Assembly: GCA_030617525.1 (NCBI GenBank)
Contig: JAUWVG010000140.1
Location: 1 to 6,471, forward strand
Reading direction: 5' to 3'
Length of the DNA: 6,471 nt
DNA from: Candidatus Aminicenantota bacterium
GTDB lineage: Bacteria > Acidobacteriota > Aminicenantia > Aminicenantales > Aminicenantaceae
Below the pieces are notes generated by a model. That model made no database searches, was not told the origin of the DNA, and saw only the letters and a program-made list of their open reading frames with translations. Made by a program: the position numbers and the translations under genes. The number at the start of each line of letters is the position of its first letter. Position 1 is the stretch's first letter. Shown here piece by piece: positions 1 through 6,436 of the stretch.

Positions 1-219
1 AACTAGATTTCATGATTTCAGGTAATATCTCGATTTCACACTGTTAATTGGCCATTTATACAATATGTCAGTATTTTTGACCCCAAGAGGGCGAACCGAT
101 CTTACCACATCTGCTTCGTCACGGCCCATTCGCAGTGGATAACCACAGCTTCATGGTCCGATGCCTTGCATCTGCAGCAACCTCGGCACGTGAATAATCC
201 AGGTTAAATATTCAAACCA
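1..219. other. Non-coding left end of the window
   Basis: No gene is supported on either strand. The longest plus-strand start seen (ATG at 65-67) gives about 25 codons without a ribosome binding site. Base composition changes along it: the first 80 bases are A/T-rich, 81-190 are richer in G/C and carry the repeat units, and 191-219 are A/T-rich again. No tRNA or other RNA gene was recognised. Confidence 0.6.
96..190. repeat. Two imperfect direct copies of a ~35-base unit with small hairpins, non-coding
   Basis: CCGAT...CATCTGC followed by a C/G-rich tail occurs at 96-130 and again at 158-190, about 62 bases apart; the cores CCGAT and CATCTGC are identical and the tails CACGGCCC and CTCGGCAC are alike. 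Between the copies GTGG-ATAA-CCAC (135-146) forms a perfect 4-bp hairpin, and inside the second copy GATGC-CTT-GCATC (160-172) forms a 5-bp hairpin. This looks like an intergenic repeat or a degenerate mobile-element end. I cannot tell from one window whether it recurs elsewhere in the genome. Confidence 0.4.
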
Positions 220-250
220 TTTTTTTAGAGAAAGGTCAACTCTAAAAAAA
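220..250. repeat. Perfect 11-bp inverted repeat over the flavoprotein stop codon; possible weak terminator
   Basis: TTTTTTTAGAG (220-230) and CTCTAAAAAAA (240-250) are exact inverted copies around a 9-base loop. The right arm contains the flavoprotein stop codon (242-244). Read in the direction of the operon, the stem starts with a T-run and ends in an A-run, so it is not a classical terminator with a GC stem and trailing U-tract; only 3 of 11 pairs are G-C. It may still fold in RNA and slow 3' decay or end transcription weakly. Confidence 0.45.
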
Positions 251-2248
251 GTTATCTGCGAGGTAATCCTTCCAGATATTTTCGAACCAGCTCTCTTCTC
301 TTGGAATAGGCCGGATATCTACCCAATTCTTGGTTATTTCCTTTTTTTCATTCAGCCGCACTTCCAATATCTTCTTTTCCACAAATGAGCCCTTTTCATT
401 CAAACTGAAGCGCCATTCCTCACCCAGCTTTTCACAGGGTTTTTGGCCGCCCTTGTCCAGCACGAGAAAAGAACCACGGCTTTTTCCGTCATTGTGTATA
501 TACTCGACGATAGCGTCCAGATACACCGCATGAGTCAAACAGAGGTCTAGATTTTTGAATGCTTCGGGAAGCTTTTGGAGAGAGGACACTCGCATCTCTT
601 TCCGGATTCGTGCATAAAGATCCCAGGCTTTATTCCTGGCGTCCTCAATCTGCTTTGGATCACGAATATGCGCCCCGAAAGAAGACATCCTGCCCTGAAT
701 TTCTCGACGTGTTGAATGAAGAAATTCGTCATCTTTCGCCGGAAAACGGCTTAATCGATTGACAAAATCCAAGATGTTTTTAGTCTGGGCAGAAACCGCT
801 GCGGCAAAAATCCCTTCATCCGGAGGAGATGCGGCATACCGCTTTGTGATAAAAAAAGCGGCTCTTTGGCTTCCCACCTGTCCCGCATTAAGAGCCGATC
901 CACCCGGCCTATAGATCCCGTGAGAACCGTTCACTTCACCAACAGGAAACAGGTGTTTGATGTTGGATTCCCACCAGACATTTCCCCGCAGACCGCCGTT
1001 GTTGTGCTGGGCACAGACGGCAATCTCCAGGTATTCTTTTTCTAGATCGATATTGTGCTCTTTATAAAGATCCACCGCAGGCAAATTCATTGCTTTCAAT
1101 CTTTCGATAGGAGTTCCAAACAAAACCCCGGATTTTTCCAGATACTTGTAGGCTTCAGCTCCAAGGTTCTCAAAAGAAAATTCCGCAAGACAACCGCCTC
1201 CTGTCAGATTGGCCGTGTAATCAAGAAAAACTCTCCGCCCTTTGACTACGGTTTCTTGATATACAAGAACGTCAATTAAGGAGGACCCATAGTCTCTCAC
1301 TTTTTTTGGATCAAACGGCCACTGGTAACCTTTGAGAAAAATCGCGGTCGCCAGTGTCCCCATGTCCGGAAAATATTCGTTTAAAAACTCTTCTTCACCT
1401 CTGCCATCCATATCCGTGGACACATAACGAGGGATGACCTGCTGGTAGGTTCCAGAAAGGTTCCACCTGAATTTTATTGAGGCCAAACCAAACTGGGATT
1501 CGGTCAAATTCTGGCCGACAGCCCCAATGGACAGTGCCAGACCGTGAGAGCCCAGCTGGCTCTCCGGATAGACAGACGTCCTGTAGATTCCGCCAGGTCC
1601 TCCTGTTCCCAGGACAACATTGACCGCATTAAACAGGACTAAGCCCAGCCTGCCGGCAGCAAGTTCTGTCTTATCGAGCGCCACCGCCCCTATTACATGC
1701 TGGTTGTCTTCTATTTTTTGTGTGAGTAAAACAATGATTTCATGGTCATTTAAAACCGGAATTCCTTTTTTCTTCACTTCACCAGCCATGGCTTCAAACA
1801 TGAGATGGGACGTGAGAGGCCCGGCAGAGGTCCCCCGGCCCAAAGGATCATGGTCTGTTTTATATCCCACATAACCACCGAACCGGTCGTGGGGAAAAGG
1901 AACGCCCAGGCCGATGAGATTGAAAAATGCCAATGACGAATTTTGGGCTTCACACAACGCAATGTCGCCGTGCATGGAGCCTCCTGAAAAAAGGTCTTCG
2001 GCCATCCTGATTGGAGAATCGGATTCTTGTCCGTATAGAGACTGTTTATAATACGTCTGTTTATCCGACCCGGCGTTATTGGAGGTACCCGCTCCCCAAC
2101 GTTCTGTAGCGATCGCAATGTCTTTCTGTCCTGATCCAAACAGCCGCAGGGCGGCGTTAAGAGATGCCGCCCCGCTGCCAATAATCAATGTGTTGACAGA
2201 AAAACAGGGAATAGTCAAACCAACAATCTCTAGAACCGAGGATTTCAT
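242..2248 (-). CDS. FAD-dependent oxidoreductase of the succinate dehydrogenase/fumarate reductase flavoprotein type
   Basis: A 668-residue FAD-binding protein, probably cytoplasmic because no signal peptide is obvious. The dinucleotide-binding GSGAAS lies at 24-29, an ATER at 47-50 at the position of the ribose-binding acid, GTGGPGG at 214-220, HNNGG at 415-419 (the substrate-site His of the superfamily), and GEVNGSHGIYRPGGSALNAG at 437-456, which binds FAD and carries Arg447 where the catalytic region Arg is expected. Residues about 510-600 resemble the helical C-terminal domain of succinate dehydrogenase flavoproteins, including a closing SRG at 590-592; the last 70 residues are not recognised. 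The HPTG motif that holds fumarate is absent: residues 249-257 read TESQFGLAS. It is thus unlikely to be a true fumarate reductase or SDH, and no Fe-S or membrane subunit gene is near. Translational coupling to the oxidoreductase suggests a complex or consecutive steps. Reaction and substrate remain unknown. Confidence 0.9.
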   Translation of the reverse strand: MKSSVLEIVGLTIPCFSVNTLIIGSGAASLNAALRLFGSGQKDIAIATERWGAGTSNNAGSDKQTYYKQSLYGQESDSPIRMAEDLFSGGSMHGDIALCEAQNSSLAFFNLIGLGVPFPHDRFGGYVGYKTDHDPLGRGTSAGPLTSHLMFEAMAGEVKKKGIPVLNDHEIIVLLTQKIEDNQHVIGAVALDKTELAAGRLGLVLFNAVNVVLGTGGPGGIYRTSVYPESQLGSHGLALSIGAVGQNLTESQFGLASIKFRWNLSGTYQQVIPRYVSTDMDGRGEEEFLNEYFPDMGTLATAIFLKGYQWPFDPKKVRDYGSSLIDVLVYQETVVKGRRVFLDYTANLTGGGCLAEFSFENLGAEAYKYLEKSGVLFGTPIERLKAMNLPAVDLYKEHNIDLEKEYLEIAVCAQHNNGGLRGNVWWESNIKHLFPVGEVNGSHGIYRPGGSALNAGQVGSQRAAFFITKRYAASPPDEGIFAAAVSAQTKNILDFVNRLSRFPAKDDEFLHSTRREIQGRMSSFGAHIRDPKQIEDARNKAWDLYARIRKEMRVSSLQKLPEAFKNLDLCLTHAVYLDAIVEYIHNDGKSRGSFLVLDKGGQKPCEKLGEEWRFSLNEKGSFVEKKILEVRLNEKKEITKNWVDIRPIPREESWFENIWKDYLADNFF

Positions 2249-3612
2249 CTCCGCCTCCCTTTTCCGAAGTGATCGCTATATTCTTTGGCATAGATAGTTT
2301 TGTCACGGATCACACACCCGGTTGGATAGCCTGCCCTGATCAGCTCACTGCAGCACGAGCAGGTGACGCACACTTTTTTCCGGTTCAGCCGGCCTGTTTC
2401 CATCAGATCTTTGGGCGCATCTGGGTACGCAAAAGAACTTCTCCCCAAACCGATAAAAGAAACCTCTCCTCTTTTTACAGCGGCAGCCCCTACCTGAGGG
2501 AAATACTGGCGTAACCAGGAATATCCGGTTCCAACAATGGGGATTTGAGAAAAAAGCTTTTGAATCTGAGCCGTAAGTTGAAGGAGCCGTCCCACTCCTT
2601 TTAGTGGATGTTCACTCGGCACTGCTGATAAAACAAGAGGACGGTCAAACGGACGGCCGAGATGCGGCTTTTTATGAGGATTTCCCAAGGTTAAATTCAG
2701 AAGAGAACACCCGTTCTTTACCAATCTCTCGATGAGCAGAGTGGGTTCTTTCAGATCGACATCCAGAGATCCATCAGAAGAAACTCCAAAGCCATAGGGA
2801 TGGGCCAGTCCATCGTAAATATTTAGACGCACTGACAACAAAAGATCCGGAATTTCGGAATGAATTTTCTGGACTGTCTCAAGGAGAAAACGGGTTCTGT
2901 TTGAAAAGCTCCCCCCGTATTTGCTGTTTGATCTCGTAAAGGAAGCCAAAAGATCGTTGACCAAATAACCATGGCAGGCTTTGATATCTACAGCATCAAA
3001 ACCGGCAGAATAGGCAAGTTTAGCCGATTCCACAAATTGTCCCTGGAGAAAGTCCAATTCCGCATCCGTGAAAATTTTAATTGACGGTTCATCTCCATCC
3101 ATCTGAGGAATAAGCCCGGCAACTTGAGGTTTTGGGGTACCGCTAGGTTTGGAAAAACGACCAGAGTGTGTGAGCTGAAGCACACAAAAAGGGTCATGAT
3201 TAGGTCCAAAGGTTTGACGTGCAGAACTCTTTACTTTTTTGAGAAGTTGCTTGAACTGCCCCAGGTTCGCGCCTGTCAGCATCATCTGATGTGCATTGGA
3301 TTTTCCTTCAGGCACAACACTTGCGGCTTCAAACCAGATCAAACCACTCCCTCCCGCTGCATAACGTAAATAACGCCTAAAAACTCTATCACTTGGAGAA
3401 CCATCGGTGTGGGAGTCAAATCCTTCCATAGGGTGGACGGCAAACCTATTGGAAAGAGTCCTGGATGCAATCGATTTTTTTTCAAAAAGTACGGAAATAT
3501 CTTCCGTAAATGGTATATCGATTCCAAGTTGTCCGGCTTTGTCCAGAAGTGCAGCGCCGTTTTGGAAGGAAAATCTTTGATGCAAAGACAAAATCAAATT
3601 CCTCCACAGCAT
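2245..3612 (-). CDS. Old-yellow-enzyme-like NADH:flavin oxidoreductase with C-terminal Fe-S cysteine cluster
   Basis: An FMN-binding TIM-barrel oxidoreductase of 455 residues, or 448 from the preferred TTG at 3591. Barrel signatures: NRFAVHPMEG (55-64), QLTHSGR (146-152), HGYLVNDLL (214-222), KYGGSFSNRTRF (231-242), VRLN (261-264), GTGYS (361-365) and GLGRSSFAYP (388-397). After the barrel come Cys415, 418, 421 and 433, spaced x2, x2, x11, close to the [4Fe-4S] loop of 2,4-dienoyl-CoA reductase (x2, x3, x11), with an extra Cys420. The protein ends there and lacks the FAD/NAD(P)H domains of that enzyme, so it probably takes electrons from a partner. About 40 residues precede the barrel. Lys211 replaces the first His of the usual HxxH/HxxN pair; His214 is kept. 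It is followed by the flavoprotein with an ATGA overlap, suggesting a joint function. The family is clear; the substrate (an enone, enoate or other unsaturated compound) is unknown. Confidence 0.92.
   Translation of the reverse strand: MLWRNLILSLHQRFSFQNGAALLDKAGQLGIDIPFTEDISVLFEKKSIASRTLSNRFAVHPMEGFDSHTDGSPSDRVFRRYLRYAAGGSGLIWFEAASVVPEGKSNAHQMMLTGANLGQFKQLLKKVKSSARQTFGPNHDPFCVLQLTHSGRFSKPSGTPKPQVAGLIPQMDGDEPSIKIFTDAELDFLQGQFVESAKLAYSAGFDAVDIKACHGYLVNDLLASFTRSNSKYGGSFSNRTRFLLETVQKIHSEIPDLLLSVRLNIYDGLAHPYGFGVSSDGSLDVDLKEPTLLIERLVKNGCSLLNLTLGNPHKKPHLGRPFDRPLVLSAVPSEHPLKGVGRLLQLTAQIQKLFSQIPIVGTGYSWLRQYFPQVGAAAVKRGEVSFIGLGRSSFAYPDAPKDLMETGRLNRKKVCVTCSCCSELIRAGYPTGCVIRDKTIYAKEYSDHFGKGRRR
2249..2260 (-). 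promoter_or_regulatory. Ribosome binding site of the flavoprotein gene within the oxidoreductase C-terminal codons
   Basis: AGGGAGG (2254-2260, minus strand) lies 5 bases before the flavoprotein ATG. It also encodes part of the final Gly-Arg-Arg-Arg of the oxidoreductase, whose TGA stop shares bases with the ATG (ATGA). This is the arrangement of translational coupling and supports the chosen start. Confidence 0.75.
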
Positions 3613-4850
3613 TTTTTATACTTCAAGCCGCTCCCGCAGGGACAGGGATCATTCCTCCCAATCTTTTTCTGTGTCCCGGCTCTTTCTTTGAGGGATTCCT
3701 GCTGCCTGGCCTGGTACTCCCGGGCCTGTTCTTTCTTCCAGTCCGAAGCGAGTTTCTGCAGACGGGAATCTGCATGCTGGAAAAACATTTTGTAAGCAGA
3801 ACAGAAATGACTGAGATGCCGGTCCTGTGGATCACCGATACGGTCTTTTATACATCCCCCGCGGCACTGAATCAGCCACTGACAATCCATACAGTCCTTT
3901 GAAAGGGTCTTCTTTTTCTCTCCAAAAGATTTTTGTCGTTTGGAATTTAACATCTCGACCAAGTTTCCGGATAAAACACTCCCAAGCCGCCACAAATCCT
4001 CGACAAAAAAATCACAGGAATACACATCGCCATTGTGCTCAACAACAACATAGTTCCCGCACTCCTCTAAAAGTGTGCATTCCGGAGGAGGCAACCCGGC
4101 ATAGATGTAAAACACGGAGTCGAAAAAACGTATGGATGTCGTTGGTTTGCCTTCTTTAAAATCGGCAAGCCAGAGGTCAAAAAGCCGGCACAAAAAAGAC
4201 CCATACGCATCGGCAGCGACAGAAAACGGTGCCAACTTGGACGAATCTTTTGGATCGGTCTCCACACAGGGTATAAACTGCATGTATTCAAGACCAATAC
4301 CCTTAAAATACTCATAGATCTCTTCGGGAAACCTGACGGAATAATCATTGACCACAGAGAGGGCATTCACGGCCACTCCCTCATCAAGCAAAATTTTGGC
4401 ACTGTCTGTTACTCGCGACCAGGATCCTTTTCTATTCCGTAAATAACGGTATTTGTTTTGGACGTGTTCAGGCCCGTCCAGAGATAAACCGATCAAGAAT
4501 TTGTACGTATTGAGAAATTCAGCCCATTGTTTATCGATGAGGAGCCCGTTTGTCTGCAGACCGTTCCCAACGACCTGGCCGCTCCCATGTTTTTGCTGCA
4601 GTTCTACGGCTTTTTGGAAAAAAGGCAATCCCATCAAAGTCGGTTCTCCACCCTGCCAGCTGAAGGACAGCTCCCGGAGAGGTTGGGCTAAAAACTGCCG
4701 GATCACCTCCTCCAGGACTTCTTCAGTCATACGGTGAACTTTTGTCTCCGGAAAGAGCTCTGACTTCTTCAGATAAAAACAGTATGTGCAGTTCATGTTG
4801 CAGTCCGGGCCGGCAGGTTTGATTAAAATTGAATCCAGGTGCTTTTGCAT
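3594..4850 (-). CDS. Anaerobic sulfatase-maturating enzyme (radical SAM, SPASM) with C-terminal SEC-C zinc motif
   Basis: A cytoplasmic radical SAM enzyme of 418 residues that oxidises the active-site Cys of sulfatases to formylglycine. Residues 9-15 (LIKPAGP) lead into the CX3CX2C cluster motif at Cys17, Cys21 and Cys24, followed by WQGGEPT at 65-71. The SPASM part holds the eight Cys expected for two auxiliary [4Fe-4S] clusters: 258, 264, 279, 320, 323, 329, 333 and 350. Their spacing agrees closely with the Clostridium perfringens enzyme as I remember it, and Asp280 after Cys279 matches its proposed catalytic base. After a charged helical linker (about 360-396), the protein ends in a SEC-C motif: Cys403, Cys405, Cys414, Cys415. 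An in-frame TAG lies two codons upstream, so this ATG is the first possible one; its ribosome binding site is weak (AAGG at 11 bases, AGGG at 1). The upstream sulfatase carries the CSPTR target, which supports pairing. Confidence 0.95.
   Translation of the reverse strand: MQKHLDSILIKPAGPDCNMNCTYCFYLKKSELFPETKVHRMTEEVLEEVIRQFLAQPLRELSFSWQGGEPTLMGLPFFQKAVELQQKHGSGQVVGNGLQTNGLLIDKQWAEFLNTYKFLIGLSLDGPEHVQNKYRYLRNRKGSWSRVTDSAKILLDEGVAVNALSVVNDYSVRFPEEIYEYFKGIGLEYMQFIPCVETDPKDSSKLAPFSVAADAYGSFLCRLFDLWLADFKEGKPTTSIRFFDSVFYIYAGLPPPECTLLEECGNYVVVEHNGDVYSCDFFVEDLWRLGSVLSGNLVEMLNSKRQKSFGEKKKTLSKDCMDCQWLIQCRGGCIKDRIGDPQDRHLSHFCSAYKMFFQHADSRLQKLASDWKKEQAREYQARQQESLKERAGTQKKIGRNDPCPCGSGLKYKKCCGGI
3601..3605 (-). 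promoter_or_regulatory. Ribosome binding site GGAGG inside the maturase 3' end, pointing to a TTG start
   Basis: GGAGG at 3601-3605 on the minus strand lies inside the last codons of the maturase (encoding Cys-Gly-Gly). It stands 9 bases before TTG (3589-3591) and downstream of the ATG at 3610-3612, so it cannot serve that ATG. It therefore favours a TTG start for the oxidoreductase, three bases after the maturase stop codon begins to be cleared (stop 3594-3596), making the two genes nearly abutting rather than overlapping. Confidence 0.6.
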
Positions 4851-4877
4851 TCCCTAATATACCTTAATGATTTCCAA

Positions 4878-4937
4878 TCAATCTCTCCAGGAAAATCTCA
4901 ATAAATAAGCACGCTCCACTCGGATTATTAACGCCAT
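4878..4937 (-). CDS. Possible 19-codon leader ORF between sulfatase and maturase
   Basis: In the 107-base gap between the sulfatase and the maturase, a strong ribosome binding site AAGGAG (4946-4951) stands 8 bases before an ATG that opens a 19-codon frame, MALIIRVERAYLLRFSWRD, ending in TGA. The site is better than the one in front of the maturase itself. The frame is the same as the maturase frame, 29 codons upstream, but TGA and then TAG separate them, so it cannot simply extend that protein. It could be a leader peptide that couples translation to the maturase, a relic, or chance. The peptide matches nothing I recognise. A weak bulged hairpin (GATTTTCC at 4890-4897 with GGAAATC at 4869-4875) covers its end. 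The gap shows no T-run terminator. Confidence 0.2.
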   Translation of the reverse strand: MALIIRVERAYLLRFSWRD

Positions 4938-4957
4938 TCCCTCATCTCCTTGTATAT

Positions 4958-6436
4958 TCACAATTTTTTTTGAACGGGATTGTAATTAGGGTTGAGTTTT
5001 GGCATTTTGGCGCCGGTATCCTTAAGCCAGGCTTCAAGTTTTTGGTTTAGCTCAACAACTTTTTCCGGATGTTTTTCGGAAAGATCGAACTCCTCTGAAA
5101 GATCCTCTCTTAAATTAAACAGTTCATATATTTGTCCTTCATAACGTTTGATGAGCTTCCAATCCTTGCTGCGGATGATACTGTACGGCAAAATCTCGCC
5201 GCGGTAGTGGGGAAAATGCCAAAAAATATTTTCCCTCTCTAACGAACCTTTTTGTGTCAGCAATAACAGAAGGCTTAGCCCATCGATAGCCCGGTCATCC
5301 GGAACCGGCACGGAAGCGGCTTCGCACACAGTCGGAAAATAATCGACACTGGTGACCGGAGTTTTGTTTTCAGATCCGGATTCAATTTTGCCGGGCCACC
5401 GGACAATCAAGGGCACTCGTATTCCCCCCTCGTAGGGATATCCTTTCCCGGAACGAAGGGGTGCATTGTGGGTTGCACGCAGGTATCCTCCATTGTCGGA
5501 CGTAAACAGAATAAGTGTATCCTTCGTAATGCCCAGTTCATCGAGTTTATCCAATATTTTCCCAACGGAATCGTCCACACTCTCAACCATTGCAGCATAC
5601 GTAGCATTATCCTGATTAGTCGGCGGTTTAGAGGCGTATTTTCGCACGACATCATTTTTTCCCTCGAGAGGTGTATGGACGGCATAGTGAGCCATGTAGA
5701 GAAAAAACGGTTTGTTTTTGTTTTCCTCAATGAAATGTACGGCTTCATCGGCCTCACGGTCAGTGAGGAACTCGCCGACTTTCCGTGGTGGGAGAGTGGG
5801 AATATAACCATGGTCTTTTCTGTAGTATGGATCAAAATAGCTGGGAGGCTGCCCGTAGTCACACCCTCCTATATTGGTATCAAAGCCCTGTTTATCCGGG
5901 TACCATTCTGCAAAACCCAAGTGCCACTTGCCAATATGGCAGGACACATAACCTGCCGGCTTGAGCACTTCCGCCATCGTGATCTCATCCAATTCCAACC
6001 AGCGTGCATTCTGGGGGCAGAGAAACTTCGTATTCTCATTGCCGACATATCCACTGGGATTTTGTCCATCCAGAGGAACTGTCCCTCCCTGAAAACGTCC
6101 GCGGATCCAGTCCGTAATCCCCAGCCGGACCGGATATCTCCCTGTCATGATGGATGCACGCGTTGGTGAACAGACCGCGCATGAGGCATAACTATCGGTA
6201 AACTTCATGCCCTCCTTGGCCAAGCGATCGATATTCGGTGTTTCGTAGTACTGGCTGCCATAGCAGGCCACATCCGTCCATCCCATATCATCAACAAGGA
6301 TCAAGATGATGTTTGGCTTCCTTGAACTTGCGCCAGGCCGACAGTTGGACGACAGAGCGGCAAGGCCTGGAATAGAAAAAGTGACGGCCGTGGTCCCTAA
6401 TGCCTTTAAAAACTCCCGACGTTTTATTTCCGTCAT
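4958..6436 (-). CDS. Secreted Cys-type (formylglycine-dependent) sulfatase with Tat-like signal
   Basis: Predicted type I sulfatase of 492 residues that hydrolyses an organic sulfate ester outside the cytoplasm. Visible motifs: an N-terminal KRREFLK (residues 5-11) followed by a hydrophobic stretch to about residue 28, a Tat-type signal; VDD at 48-50 for the metal; the formylglycine signature CSPTR at 89-93, with Cys89 the residue to be modified; GKWHLG at 169-174; a His at 254 in HTP; SDNGG at 313-317 for the metal; and Lys331 in SGKG. The C-terminal part (about 415-475), with DWKLI and YELFNL, matches the usual sulfatase C-terminal subdomain. The length is normal and no core residue is missing. 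The ATG is preceded by GAGG at 6 bases. The next gene downstream is its likely maturase. The family is certain; the substrate is not readable (an arylsulfatase or a glycan sulfatase are both possible). A sulfate-ester hydrolase is far more likely than a phosphonate hydrolase, given the maturase next door. Confidence 0.95.
   Translation of the reverse strand: MTEIKRREFLKALGTTAVTFSIPGLAALSSNCRPGASSRKPNIILILVDDMGWTDVACYGSQYYETPNIDRLAKEGMKFTDSYASCAVCSPTRASIMTGRYPVRLGITDWIRGRFQGGTVPLDGQNPSGYVGNENTKFLCPQNARWLELDEITMAEVLKPAGYVSCHIGKWHLGFAEWYPDKQGFDTNIGGCDYGQPPSYFDPYYRKDHGYIPTLPPRKVGEFLTDREADEAVHFIEENKNKPFFLYMAHYAVHTPLEGKNDVVRKYASKPPTNQDNATYAAMVESVDDSVGKILDKLDELGITKDTLILFTSDNGGYLRATHNAPLRSGKGYPYEGGIRVPLIVRWPGKIESGSENKTPVTSVDYFPTVCEAASVPVPDDRAIDGLSLLLLLTQKGSLERENIFWHFPHYRGEILPYSIIRSKDWKLIKRYEGQIYELFNLREDLSEEFDLSEKHPEKVVELNQKLEAWLKDTGAKMPKLNPNYNPVQKKL

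Noticed and set aside
65..142. Plus-strand ORF of about 25 codons starting at ATG 65
   Set aside because: No ribosome binding site, no recognisable product, and it runs through the repeat units.
1774..2181. Minus-strand frame of 135 codons in another frame of the flavoprotein gene
   Set aside because: It is a frame-shifted shadow of the FAD-binding region; the flavoprotein frame carries the GSGAAS and pocket motifs without interruption.
3409..3902. Two overlapping plus-strand frames of about 130 codons opposite the maturase/oxidoreductase junction
   Set aside because: Both are antisense to clear coding sequence, have no recognisable motif, and overlap each other in different frames.
4856..4958. 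Seven-base inverted pair GTATATT/AATATAC flanking the sulfatase-maturase gap
   Set aside because: Short, A/T-rich and about 90 bases apart, so chance is sufficient; no insertion-sequence features lie between the arms.
5468..6169. Plus-strand open frame of 233 codons opposite the sulfatase gene
   Set aside because: It lies fully antisense to a sulfatase with all catalytic motifs intact; its translation shows no domain and is explained by codon bias of the opposite strand.
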